From: Desulfovibrio cuneatus DSM 11391
GTDB lineage: Bacteria; Desulfobacterota; Desulfovibrionia; Desulfovibrionales; Desulfovibrionaceae
Length of the DNA stretch: 64,000 nucleotides
Reading direction: 5' to 3'
NCBI RefSeq assembly: GCF_000430005.1
Contig: NZ_AUCY01000010.1
Coordinates: forward strand, 1 to 64,000
The position numbers were made by a program, and so were the translations under genes. The notes under the pieces were generated by a model, which saw only the letters and a program-made list of their open reading frames with translations, did no database searches and was not told where the DNA came from. Below, piece by piece: positions 25,683 through 34,310 of the stretch (its first letter is position 1; every line of letters starts with the position of its first letter).

Positions 25683-27284
25683 TTAAATAATACTTGTTTC
25701 CACCTGCACCGTTACTCCGGGCAGGGCCGCAGCAGGCAGGGCAGGCAGCACAACGGTGCCCTGTTCTTGCAACGGGGCCGGGGCCAGGGCTTGCAGCCAG
25801 GCAAGGCCCGGTGCATTACGCGGGCCTGTGCGGTAGAGAATGTGCACCGCCGGGCCAGCGTGCAGGCGTTCCCCTGCAAGAGCCAACATGTGCTTGAGCA
25901 TACCGTCTTCAATGCCCCGGCCAAGCGCCCGGCAACTCACCACCACTTCATCAAGGCACAGGGCATTATCTGCCTTGCGCGCCAGTAATACCGCAATAAG
26001 GCCGCTGTCGGAAAGGGTATCCTTCATGGAAGCCGTAATGGCGCAGCATTGCCCCCCGGCAAGGGAGGCAGCCACTGCTGCCTGGCTGGGCCGGGCATAG
26101 GCCAGAATGAACTGGTTTGTTTTGTGCAGCAACTCCCCAATGCGGGCTGCATGGTGCGCTGGGTTTGCTTCAAGGTGCAGGGTAATGCCCAGCTCACGCA
26201 GGTATTCCTCGGCTGAAAGGCTCTGCTGCATGCGGCTGCGCTGGGCGTTGGCCTGAATGTCGGCGCTGCGCAGGGCATCTTCCGCAAGCACGGTGGTTTT
26301 ACGCAGACCAGGGTAATAACGCAGGCCCGCAAGGGTTTCTTCCGGGGAGTCCGCCGCAAGCACGCGCACGGCAGGCAAGGTTCGGGCCACATGCAGGCGT
26401 TCACCAGGGTTGTCGTCCACAAACAGCATGGCATCCAGCCCAATGTTCATGGCAGTGGCAATGCTCTGAATATTGTCTGCCTTAGGCTGCCAGTTCACCC
26501 TGTGCACCGCAAAATCTTCCCAGCGCAGGGGGTAATCTTTGCGGGCGGCAAACAGGGCCTTCACGTCCTCTTCTTCATTTTTTGAAGCCAAGGCGAGCAA
26601 AAAGCCCTTGCGCGCCAATTCTGCCACAAAGGTTTGCAGCGCAATGTGGGGCTGCACCCCCTGTATGCCGTCTTCCCCCAGCACCCCTGCATGCAGGGTA
26701 TTGTCCAAGTCCAAAACCAGGGCCTTTAAAGGTGGGAAAAGCAGAGCAGGAATACAGTGCGTGCCCAGTTCCCGCGCCAAAGCCAAGCAGGCGGCATTGG
26801 AAAGGCGCGTGCCGGTAAAGGGTTCAAGGCGGGCATCAAAGGCTTTTTCCCCAAGGGGTGCCAGCAGGGCATCGCATTCCATGTACAGCACATCTGGCAA
26901 GGCGGGCAACGGGGCACCAGCATTGGCCGCTGGCAGGCCACAACAGGCCACCAGCACAGGCGCAGGGCAGGCTTCCTTCAGGGCGGTAATACGGCTGGCA
27001 AGCCATGCCGGGAAATTGGGGGTGGTATAGCGAGTGGCATCCAACCACACCAGGTGCATGTCTACCTTGTTGGGCAGAACCGCGGCATTCAGGCTGTCGT
27101 CATACTCACTGTATAAAAAATCGGCCTGCACCCGTGAAAGACCAAGAAAGGCGTTGAGTACGGAAGCCACCAGTTCAAAGGAATGGTTACGGTGAACAGC
27201 AACGGCAAGGGTGCGCTCTGCTTGCACCGGGGGCAGGGCCAGCAAGAGCTCACGCCGAAGAGGTTCCTGAAACAGCACATTCAT
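25683..27284 (-). CDS. FkbH-like HAD-superfamily protein with C-terminal GNAT-like domain
   Basis: A 533-residue protein. FkbH proteins take 1,3-bisphosphoglycerate, dephosphorylate it and load a glyceryl unit onto an ACP, the first step to unusual extender units; related ones act in glycan loci. The HAD motif I LVLDLDNTLHAGVLGEDG is at 189-206 (D192, D194). A lysine/Ser region LALASKNEE and the acidic motif FVDDNPGERLHV follow. The C-terminal part from about residue 370 resembles GNAT (NQFILAYARPSQAAVAA). An N-terminal region of about 180 residues precedes the HAD. It starts seven bases after the KASIII stop, in an ACP-VOC-KASIII-FkbH operon. Glyceryl chemistry is inferred, not proven. Confidence 0.85.
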   Translation of the reverse strand: MNVLFQEPLRRELLLALPPVQAERTLAVAVHRNHSFELVASVLNAFLGLSRVQADFLYSEYDDSLNAAVLPNKVDMHLVWLDATRYTTPNFPAWLASRITALKEACPAPVLVACCGLPAANAGAPLPALPDVLYMECDALLAPLGEKAFDARLEPFTGTRLSNAACLALARELGTHCIPALLFPPLKALVLDLDNTLHAGVLGEDGIQGVQPHIALQTFVAELARKGFLLALASKNEEEDVKALFAARKDYPLRWEDFAVHRVNWQPKADNIQSIATAMNIGLDAMLFVDDNPGERLHVARTLPAVRVLAADSPEETLAGLRYYPGLRKTTVLAEDALRSADIQANAQRSRMQQSLSAEEYLRELGITLHLEANPAHHAARIGELLHKTNQFILAYARPSQAAVAASLAGGQCCAITASMKDTLSDSGLIAVLLARKADNALCLDEVVVSCRALGRGIEDGMLKHMLALAGERLHAGPAVHILYRTGPRNAPGLAWLQALAPAPLQEQGTVVLPALPAAALPGVTVQVETSII

Positions 27285-27290
27285 GGTGCA

Positions 27291-28370
27291 TTATTCCTTT
27301 GTGCGGGTGAACACCTGCGGCGGCAAGCACACCACATTGTCCAGGGCCAGTTGGCAAGCACCCCAGGAAAGGCCAATACCAAATCCCTGCATAACAGCCT
27401 GCACGGTTTTTCCTTGCAGGGCTTCTGCCAGTGCCCCGCAAAGCACACCGGGAATGGAGGCAGAATTCTGGTTGCCATACCGGGGGAACAGGTCGGAAGG
27501 CACCTTGGCAGCGGGAATGCCTGCCTTTTGGGTAATGGTTTCCACAATATACCTGTTGGCCTGGTGCAGCAGGAAATAGTCAATGTCTGCTTGGGTTTTG
27601 CCGGAAAATTCCAGAATATTATGCAGCAGCAAGGGCTGTTCTGTCATGGTGAACTTGAAAATGCCAAAGCCGTCCATGACTATATCTTCCAGAGAACGGG
27701 CATTGCCGTCTTCCCCTGTTATAGCCTGCCGGGTTTGCGGGGTGGAAGGGGTGCGGCTGCCCCCTGCCGGAACATACATGGTTTCCAACTGGGCGCCCTC
27801 AGCCTGAAGGATGAAGTGCATTTTGGGGGCACCTGGGGCATATTCCACAATGGCGGCGCTGCCTGCATCGCCAAACAGGGGGGCCAGGGTGCGGTCTTGC
27901 GGGTTGGCCTGCTTGCTTAAGGTGTCGCCTGCCACCAGCAAAACCCGTTTTGCCCCGCCAGCCGCCACCATGCCTGCAAGCCACAAACCATACACAAAGC
28001 CGGAACACCCCATTTCCACATCAAGGGCCAGCGCTTCCTTGCCAAGCCCCAGCCGGGCATGCAGCACATGGGCGTTGCCGGGCATGCGGTAATCAGGCGT
28101 TTGGGTAACGGAAATAATGGCGCCAATTTGGGCAGGCCCCAGCCCCAGGGCATGCAGCAAGCGGGTGGCAGCCTGCCCGCATAAATCGCAGGTAGTGGTG
28201 CCTTCGCTTGCGGTATAGCGCGTGCCAAAACCAATCATTTTTTGCAGCCGGGCAAGCTGGGCCGTATCATGCCCGTAATACTGCGGCTCATTTTCAATGG
28301 TATGTATATTTTCACCCAGCACAAGGGAACACCCAGCAAGGCGTACATTTTCAAGAATAAACTGTGCCAT
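27291..28370 (-). CDS. Ketoacyl-ACP synthase III (second, FabH-like)
   Basis: A 359-residue KASIII with C122 (EMGCSGF), H269 (LLHQANR) and N300 (RYGNQNSAS). Its overall plan matches the 22033 gene, but it is only moderately similar, so the two are paralogues with different substrates, not a recent duplication. The start ATG at 28370 lacks a strong ribosome-binding site. It lies between the VOC gene and the FkbH-like gene in a minus-strand operon and probably condenses or transfers the ACP-bound acyl unit made by them. Confidence 0.87.
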   Translation of the reverse strand: MAQFILENVRLAGCSLVLGENIHTIENEPQYYGHDTAQLARLQKMIGFGTRYTASEGTTTCDLCGQAATRLLHALGLGPAQIGAIISVTQTPDYRMPGNAHVLHARLGLGKEALALDVEMGCSGFVYGLWLAGMVAAGGAKRVLLVAGDTLSKQANPQDRTLAPLFGDAGSAAIVEYAPGAPKMHFILQAEGAQLETMYVPAGGSRTPSTPQTRQAITGEDGNARSLEDIVMDGFGIFKFTMTEQPLLLHNILEFSGKTQADIDYFLLHQANRYIVETITQKAGIPAAKVPSDLFPRYGNQNSASIPGVLCGALAEALQGKTVQAVMQGFGIGLSWGACQLALDNVVCLPPQVFTRTKE

Positions 28371-28395
28371 GAATCACCCTATTCCCTTGGAAAAA

Positions 28396-28824
28396 CTATA
28401 TCTGTAACGGAACGACAGGCTCACCTGCGGCACATTCCACCAGTTCAACAAGCATCATGTTGGGCAGCATCACAAAACAGATGCGCTGAAAGTACACGGC
28501 AGCGGTTACAGGCACCACTACCCTTGCTCGCTGTTCGCGCACAAAGGTTTCCAGTACAGGCTCTATGGAATCCACAACGTAGGAAAAATGGTAAAACTTA
28601 ATCCCATTCTTCAGGCAGGAATCCAGTGGGCCGGTGCTTTCCGTATTTTCCAGCAACTCAAGCAGTGGCTGGTTTGGGGCTGCTATGAACACCCCCCGTA
28701 TTTTTTGGCCTGGGTCAACAAAGGCTTGGGAACATTTTTTATAGCCAAGGGCCTCAAACACAGGCAATTCCTTGGCAATGCTGCGGGTAGCAACGCCAAT
28801 GTGGTGCAGCTTCAGATTATGCAT
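28396..28824 (-). CDS. VOC (glyoxalase/epimerase fold) family protein
   Basis: A 142-residue single VOC domain, similar in style to methylmalonyl-CoA epimerase: LKLHHIGVATRSIAKELPVFEALGY at the start with the metal-ligand His, a central GVFIAAPNQPLLELLEN with the Glu ligand, HFSYVVDSIEP with the second His, and a terminal MMLVELVE. The metal-site pattern is intact, so an enzymatic role (epimerase or isomerase on a CoA/ACP-bound acid) is plausible. ATG at 28824 overlaps the end of the ACP gene by eight bases, showing translational coupling. The substrate is unknown. Confidence 0.8.
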   Translation of the reverse strand: MHNLKLHHIGVATRSIAKELPVFEALGYKKCSQAFVDPGQKIRGVFIAAPNQPLLELLENTESTGPLDSCLKNGIKFYHFSYVVDSIEPVLETFVREQRARVVVPVTAAVYFQRICFVMLPNMMLVELVECAAGEPVVPLQI

Positions 28825-29053
28825 GGGCCAGCTCTTGCAATTTTGCCACCAACAGGGCTTGCGTGGTAAGGGCGGGAATATCCTGCGGGGCAAACGAAAC
28901 CTGAAAATGCTCTTCCAGGGTCATAATAATTTCAATGTGTTTCATGGAATCCCAGGCAGGGCAGGTTGCCATGCACATATTGCTTTCCGGCACAACAGCC
29001 TGACCAAGCAGCAGGGAAAGCAGCCTGGCCACTTCAGTTTCAATGTGTTGCAT
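28817..29053 (-). CDS. Acyl carrier protein
   Basis: A 78-residue ACP with the carrier serine S36 in CPAWDSMKHIEIIMTLEEHF, which is the expected helix II sequence. ATG at 29053 has AAGGAG six bases upstream. It is the first gene of the minus-strand operon ACP-VOC-KASIII-FkbH and overlaps the VOC start. It would receive the glyceryl or other acyl unit from the FkbH-like enzyme. It differs from the plus-strand ACP at 25082, so the island has two dedicated carriers. Confidence 0.85.
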   Translation of the reverse strand: MQHIETEVARLLSLLLGQAVVPESNMCMATCPAWDSMKHIEIIMTLEEHFQVSFAPQDIPALTTQALLVAKLQELAHA

Positions 29054-29167
29054 AGCACTCCTTTCACATGGCTGAGCGGAATAAAAAGAACTTGGGAAGG
29101 CCCCATGCTACCGTTCACCAGAAAAAGGCGCAAGAGGCCAAAATCATTTTACCACAAAATGCAACAT

Positions 29168-29199
29168 GCCCCGCAGCCTCTTTGCAAAGGGTGCGGGGC
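29168..29199 (-). terminator. Hairpin after the adhesin gene
   Basis: GCCCCGCA (29168-29175) pairs with TGCGGGGC (29192-29199), and a partial inner stem CTTTGCAAAG strengthens it. The T-run on the minus strand is poor. It probably separates the adhesin message from the ACP operon. Confidence 0.5.
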
Positions 29200-29234
29200 A
29201 CATATTTACACTGTGTGTGTTGAAGCTGTTGCGA

Positions 29235-32200
29235 TTATGAAGAGGACGTTACCAACTGCACATACAGGTTGTGCAGTTCAGAATTTTCATTCTGGTACAC
29301 GGTGTAGTCCACCCCGTTAATATTTTCGGTTTGCTCTGTGGCAGACCAGCCCGAGTTTTCCAGGTTCAGGGTATCGTTATTGTCTGCGCGCAGGATAACG
29401 TTGGTGCCGTCATGGCCGCCTTCGCGCAGGGAACCGATGAACGAGTTCAAGCCATCCAGGTTGATGCTCTCGTCATTGCCGTCTGCCATATCCAGCAGCA
29501 CGTTTTCAATGCCTTTCACATACCCGTTGTCCACAGCGCTTGCCAGGGAATGCAGTGGGTCTGTATCACCATCAAAGCGCACGTACAGCACGTCGTTGGC
29601 GTGGCGTGTCCCGTCCAGGGCAAAGGAGTCGGTAATAACCGAAGCATCATTCACCATGGTCAGGTCTACATCAGAACCGAAGAACTGCACGTCCATGCCG
29701 CCTCGCTGGTGCAGCAGGTCTGTCAGCCAGGAAACGTCATTGGGGTTATCTACACCCTGCACAATCATGCCTTCGCAGTGCAGTTTTTCCATGGTGCCTT
29801 CATGGCTCAGCCAATCTTTGTACCATTCCTGGAAGGTGGCGGCATCCGGCGCTTTCAGAATAAGCAGGTCGTGCCCTTCGCCACCATCAATATTGATGTT
29901 GTTGTAGCCACCAGCAAGGTAGGGCTGCATTTTTCCGTTGAGCATAATGGCATCATTGTCGGAACCTGCGTCAATATTTACCCCACTTGCGTATTTTCCG
30001 GTTTCAATACCACCGGAAATGGAAATCATGTCACTCCCCCACCCGGTAGTAATGTTGACCTGTCCGCCAAGTTTCACGTCAATGCCACCGTTAATAACCA
30101 GGGAATCGTTCCCAAAATGATCCTCTACACGGTTATAACCGTTGCTAAAAGAATTGGACTCATAGCTATAGTCATAGCCAGCCTTGTCTGTGTGAATTTC
30201 AAAGTTGCTATATACCGGAGAGTCGATATCTCCTCCCCTGGAAGAAAGACCATGCTCAATGGTGACAGAGTCGTCCCCACCCCCACCGTAAATAGTGAAG
30301 ATGCCACCTTTACCCAAGGTAACGGCTCCATCAATGGTAATGGTATCTGCCCCTTGTCCCGTGTTCAACGTAACATGCGAGGGAGAGGTGTAGGTACCAA
30401 CAGAAGGGTCATACACCCAATTCAGGTCGCCTACATGCACGTCCCCATTCAGGACAATGCTATCGCCAAATTTTTTGCCCAAAGAAGAACCACTGGAGTA
30501 TACATTCGCCTGTCCTTCATTGCTTTGAATAACAACATTCCCACCTTTCAACGCTTCAATGGCAATGCCGCGCAACTGTTCCGCCCCATTGGTAATGGTG
30601 CAGTTAATCACCACTGTCATGGCATTGGTAGTACTTCCCTGCTGGTAGCCATCCGCATCATATTCCGGCGTTCTGGTGGATTCTATTTTCACCAGGCCGT
30701 AATTATCTGCATGTATGCCCACACTGCTATTGGGGTCATCCACAGAAATGGTCAGGTCGGAGGTATTAAGTGAAACAACGCCGCCCTTCCAACTGCCCGA
30801 ACTATAGTTGGGGTCAATTATGGAAGAAGCCATTATGCCGTAACTGGCAGAATTGGGGTTGGTGGCATCGCCTTTTGCTTCAATCTCCATATTTTTCGCC
30901 CAAATATCCACGCGCGATTCGCGGGAAACCTGGTTGCCAGTTTCGTCAAGCAAATTATGCCCAACGGCCTGTATGCCAGTATTGGTTCCTGCACCCTGGG
31001 CAGAAAGTTTGAGCGACTCTATGGACTCTGGAGCATAATAATCACCCATGTTTTTACTATACAAAGTATGTGCTCGTGCCGGGGCGTCTCCAATAATCTT
31101 GATAGAAGCACCACCCTCGGCTGAAATGGCTGTAGCTGTGCTTGTACCCTGCTGGGCCATTTCCGGGGTGCTTTCCACTTTGGCGGCAATTTCCACCTCT
31201 GGCGCGTCCATGCGCAACACCATGTTATAATTATAGTTAGACATTGACCCATTGGTAGAATCAAAAAATTCATGGGAAACTGCGGCAATACCAGTGGCTG
31301 CTGTTACCCCGCCGTTGTGGTGGGCAGTCACATCAATGGATATTTTTTCATCCGCAGTCATGGCGAACTGGGTTTTGCTCAAATCATTAACCCGAATACC
31401 GGTAATCTCGTTGTTTGCCACAGTGGCATCCATACCTGCTTCACCTTTCAGGGTAATGTTTTCCCCAATCATGGTGCTGAACCGAGCCTTATCCATGCTG
31501 TATGGCTTGCTCAATGGGTTAAAGTTGATAACAGAAAGATTTTCACCATTGGCCCTTACACTCAGGTCAATATCCCCTTCTGCCTTCACATTCAGTTTAC
31601 CAAAACCCACTTCCACAGCAGAAATGTTACCGGTAGAAGCACCAGATTCTTTGACTGTGCTTACCGAAACATTACCACCAGAGGTAATATTCACATCACC
31701 AAAAAACAGTTTAATACCTGCGGCTTCACCGGCATATTCCTGACCGGCTTGACCATCCAGGTTCACGTTCACGGCAACATCACCTGCTGCATCTACATTC
31801 ACGATGCTTTGGTCATAGCCAGGAGCAGGCTGCCAGGTGACAGGGTCATATGGCCCGTTTTCGTCAACGGTATCGTTGCGGAACTGGTCTGCCAACCCGT
31901 TAATATAGTCCCCGCGCTCAAACTTATTCAGGTTCGAAAAATTGGGCAGGTCGTTGGCACCCAGGCCATAGCCGGAGTAGATGCCATACACCCCTGCCGT
32001 GTTCAAATTATCGCCCGTGGTGCTGTTGGTGGTGGTAATGGTAATGTTGCTGCCAGCCTCTATGTCCACATGCCCACGTTCCGTGGCAGCCACAGCGGCA
32101 TAGGCATTGCCTGAATGGTCTGTTGCAGTATCTCCGGCAACATCCACGCTCACGTTCACATTTTCTTTCGCCGTCAGTGTGGTTTGGGAATTTTTCTCCA

Positions 32201-33824
32201 CCGTCAAGTTAGGCCAGGAGTTAGGGTCATAGCTTGTCGCTGCCCCGTCGCTGCGCACACCAGTCACTGTGGCAGTTGCCCCGGCACCTGCGCCTGCGGC
32301 AGCAGCGGAAACGGTAATATTATCGGCAGTAACAGTATTGGTAGCCCCTTGCCCGGCATAGGTGCCGCTGACATAGCCTGCGTTATCACCGCTCAGCGCT
32401 GGGGCCACGTTGCCCCCGGCGTGCAGCAGAACATCGCCGCCGCCTTCTGCCACGGTAAGGGTATTGGTTGCGTCCTTGCCGGAGGCCCCCATGGCTGTCA
32501 TCACAGTGGCTTCATACTTCAATTCACTCTGGTCGTAGCTACCCCAATAATTTTGTTCAGTAATCGGGGCACCGTGGAACACGGTGAATAGCCCCTTGTC
32601 TTCATTGCTTATAGCAAGGGAACCACCATTCAGCAGGTTGCCAAGGTCAAGGTTCAGGGTGTTAGTGGCAGCATCGGCCCCTTGGGCCAGCAGGGAACTG
32701 TCTGTCAGTTGCAAATGAATTTTGCCGAGTTCGGCGGTGTCAGCTTCGGCCACATGGGTAAGTACGGCACCCGCTTCGGCACTGCCAGTCATATGTTCAT
32801 GAATAACACCAGCCCATACGTTTTGTGTATAGGTAGGGTTCTGGGCAGGGGCTTCTTCCCAAACAACACCTTCACCCCATACGATATCAGCAGGGGTCAC
32901 ATCGCGCCATTCGGCGTCTTTCAATTCATCCGGTGTAGAAGTAACCTGCACCACATAGCTTTTGTCGCCAATAATAACGGTGAAGTTTTCCAGCGTGCCC
33001 ACCCCGGCAGCGGGATCTTTCAGGGAAAATTCAATAACCCCTGTTTTGGGGTCATACTGCCATGTGTAGTTGCTGTTTTCCGGGGAAAACACGGTAATGC
33101 CAGCAGGTTGGGTAATGCCAAAGGCTTGCCCAAGGTTCACGGAAACCACCGGATTGTCCACACCGTCTGCTTCCAGCAGGGCCGCACGGGCAAATTGCGT
33201 GGGCCGGGTAATTCCAGCCACAGGGTCAACTGGGTCTACAGGGTCTACAGGGTCTACAGGGTCTACAGGGTCTACAGGGTCTACAGGAGGCGCAGGGGGA
33301 GTAAAGGGAGCCGCCGGGGAAGTGGCAGCACCTGCTGTTGCCGCTGCCTGCAGGGAAGGCGTAGAAAGAACATCTCCACTTGTACGCTGGGCATTGGAAA
33401 ACTGGTCAGAACCGAGGGTGCCCAGCTTGTCTACGCCGGTAACGCTCATGGCATCCACTGAGGCCATTTCATTCAACCCGCTACTATTTGTAGTGGCATC
33501 AGGCCCGGCAGCGGTGGAAACATCAAGGGAAGGGTCCATAGCAGCCAGAAAGTCTGCACTGGCCACCTGTGTTCCATCTTCTAGCTGCAGGGTAGGCAAC
33601 GCACTGCCCTCCTCTTCAACCACAAAGAAGTTTTTCAGCTCTACCCTGGCCCCATCGTCCAGCAGAATAACAAGGTCAGGGCTTAACTTCCCGTTGTTGG
33701 CAACAGGCCGTTCAAAATTTGCCGTGCGCAAGTCAAAGGCAAACTCAAGGGTTTGCTCCGGAACAACGGGAATAGAGATATTTTTTTGTGAAGTAGAAGG
33801 TGCTGCAATACGTTGTGTAGCCAT
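29235..33824 (-). CDS. Large secreted adhesin, LapA/BapA-like with RTX-type calcium motifs
   Basis: A 1529-residue protein without a Sec signal. The N-terminal 100 residues resemble the prefix/retention region of type I-secreted adhesins (PDLVILLDDGARVELKNFFV). Then come a Ser/Thr/Ala-rich stretch and seven VDP repeats (9-bp DNA unit). A very long beta-rich part follows, rich in Asn, Thr and Gly. The C-terminal third has nonapeptide-like GGGGDDS, TGQGADTI, GWGSDMI and GGEGHDLL calcium motifs. The last 70 residues (DGTNVILRADNNDTLNLEN onward) fit a type I secretion signal. ATG at 33824 has GGGAGG seven bases upstream and is preferred over 33914. No secretion ATPase lies in the window. A surface attachment or biofilm role is an inference. 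Confidence 0.8.
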   Translation of the reverse strand: MATQRIAAPSTSQKNISIPVVPEQTLEFAFDLRTANFERPVANNGKLSPDLVILLDDGARVELKNFFVVEEEGSALPTLQLEDGTQVASADFLAAMDPSLDVSTAAGPDATTNSSGLNEMASVDAMSVTGVDKLGTLGSDQFSNAQRTSGDVLSTPSLQAAATAGAATSPAAPFTPPAPPVDPVDPVDPVDPVDPVDPVDPVAGITRPTQFARAALLEADGVDNPVVSVNLGQAFGITQPAGITVFSPENSNYTWQYDPKTGVIEFSLKDPAAGVGTLENFTVIIGDKSYVVQVTSTPDELKDAEWRDVTPADIVWGEGVVWEEAPAQNPTYTQNVWAGVIHEHMTGSAEAGAVLTHVAEADTAELGKIHLQLTDSSLLAQGADAATNTLNLDLGNLLNGGSLAISNEDKGLFTVFHGAPITEQNYWGSYDQSELKYEATVMTAMGASGKDATNTLTVAEGGGDVLLHAGGNVAPALSGDNAGYVSGTYAGQGATNTVTADNITVSAAAAGAGAGATATVTGVRSDGAATSYDPNSWPNLTVEKNSQTTLTAKENVNVSVDVAGDTATDHSGNAYAAVAATERGHVDIEAGSNITITTTNSTTGDNLNTAGVYGIYSGYGLGANDLPNFSNLNKFERGDYINGLADQFRNDTVDENGPYDPVTWQPAPGYDQSIVNVDAAGDVAVNVNLDGQAGQEYAGEAAGIKLFFGDVNITSGGNVSVSTVKESGASTGNISAVEVGFGKLNVKAEGDIDLSVRANGENLSVINFNPLSKPYSMDKARFSTMIGENITLKGEAGMDATVANNEITGIRVNDLSKTQFAMTADEKISIDVTAHHNGGVTAATGIAAVSHEFFDSTNGSMSNYNYNMVLRMDAPEVEIAAKVESTPEMAQQGTSTATAISAEGGASIKIIGDAPARAHTLYSKNMGDYYAPESIESLKLSAQGAGTNTGIQAVGHNLLDETGNQVSRESRVDIWAKNMEIEAKGDATNPNSASYGIMASSIIDPNYSSGSWKGGVVSLNTSDLTISVDDPNSSVGIHADNYGLVKIESTRTPEYDADGYQQGSTTNAMTVVINCTITNGAEQLRGIAIEALKGGNVVIQSNEGQANVYSSGSSLGKKFGDSIVLNGDVHVGDLNWVYDPSVGTYTSPSHVTLNTGQGADTITIDGAVTLGKGGIFTIYGGGGDDSVTIEHGLSSRGGDIDSPVYSNFEIHTDKAGYDYSYESNSFSNGYNRVEDHFGNDSLVINGGIDVKLGGQVNITTGWGSDMISISGGIETGKYASGVNIDAGSDNDAIMLNGKMQPYLAGGYNNINIDGGEGHDLLILKAPDAATFQEWYKDWLSHEGTMEKLHCEGMIVQGVDNPNDVSWLTDLLHQRGGMDVQFFGSDVDLTMVNDASVITDSFALDGTRHANDVLYVRFDGDTDPLHSLASAVDNGYVKGIENVLLDMADGNDESINLDGLNSFIGSLREGGHDGTNVILRADNNDTLNLENSGWSATEQTENINGVDYTVYQNENSELHNLYVQLVTSSS
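33222..33285 (-). repeat. Tandem 9-bp repeat encoding VDP units
   Basis: Seven copies of a 9-base unit (GGGTCTACA on the plus strand, the first copy GGGTCAACT). Each unit encodes Val-Asp-Pro in the adhesin. A change in copy number keeps the frame and alters a flexible linker length. Confidence 0.95.
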
Positions 33825-33914
33825 CTGGGTGCCTCCCATTAAAGTACCTACCGCAGGCCAAAAAGCAAAATCGCTTTTATGAGAAGAAACCTGCAATGAA
33901 TTTTTCGACTTCAT

Positions 33915-34310
33915 AGAACCATAACATTTTTTTAAAAGCAGTCAATATTTTTTTGTACATGTTATGACCACAATAACACGACAAATTCACTGCACAGATA
34001 AACAAAATTGAATATTGTCTAAGTAAAACAGAACCATAGAAGACAAGTACAAAACAAATACTGATGCAAAAATACAACACAAAAAACAACACACAACCGC
34101 ATGCAACGTATAGAGTTGTATTCGATGCAATACAGTCCGCATACACAAAAGCAATATGCCCCGCCACGAACGTGTTTTCCTTACAGGAAAAGGAGTTGCC
34201 CAAACCATGCAGAAAGAGTATGTCTCAGGCACACCGTTGTATGCTAGATGACGATTGGGCTGGTGTTCAGGGCGTACACTGGCCAGCCTGTTTGCCCTAA
34301 GGATAACTGC
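33915..34310. promoter_or_regulatory. AT-rich divergent promoter region, adhesin and lpxR
   Basis: About 400 bp of clearly A/T-rich DNA compared with the neighbours, lying between two divergent surface-protein genes. No gene is credible here. Poly-A/T tracts at 33925-33955 and 34070-34095 suggest a bent, nucleoid-protein-bound control region. No precise -10/-35 pairs can be assigned. Confidence 0.5.

Noticed and set aside
29271-30773. 500-codon plus-strand open frame opposite the adhesin
   Set aside because: Antisense to a coherent 1529-residue protein with secretion signal and calcium motifs; composition is typical of a shadow frame.
33222-33285. Possible CRISPR-like array
   Set aside because: The repeat is 9 bp, contiguous without spacers, and encodes VDP units in frame.
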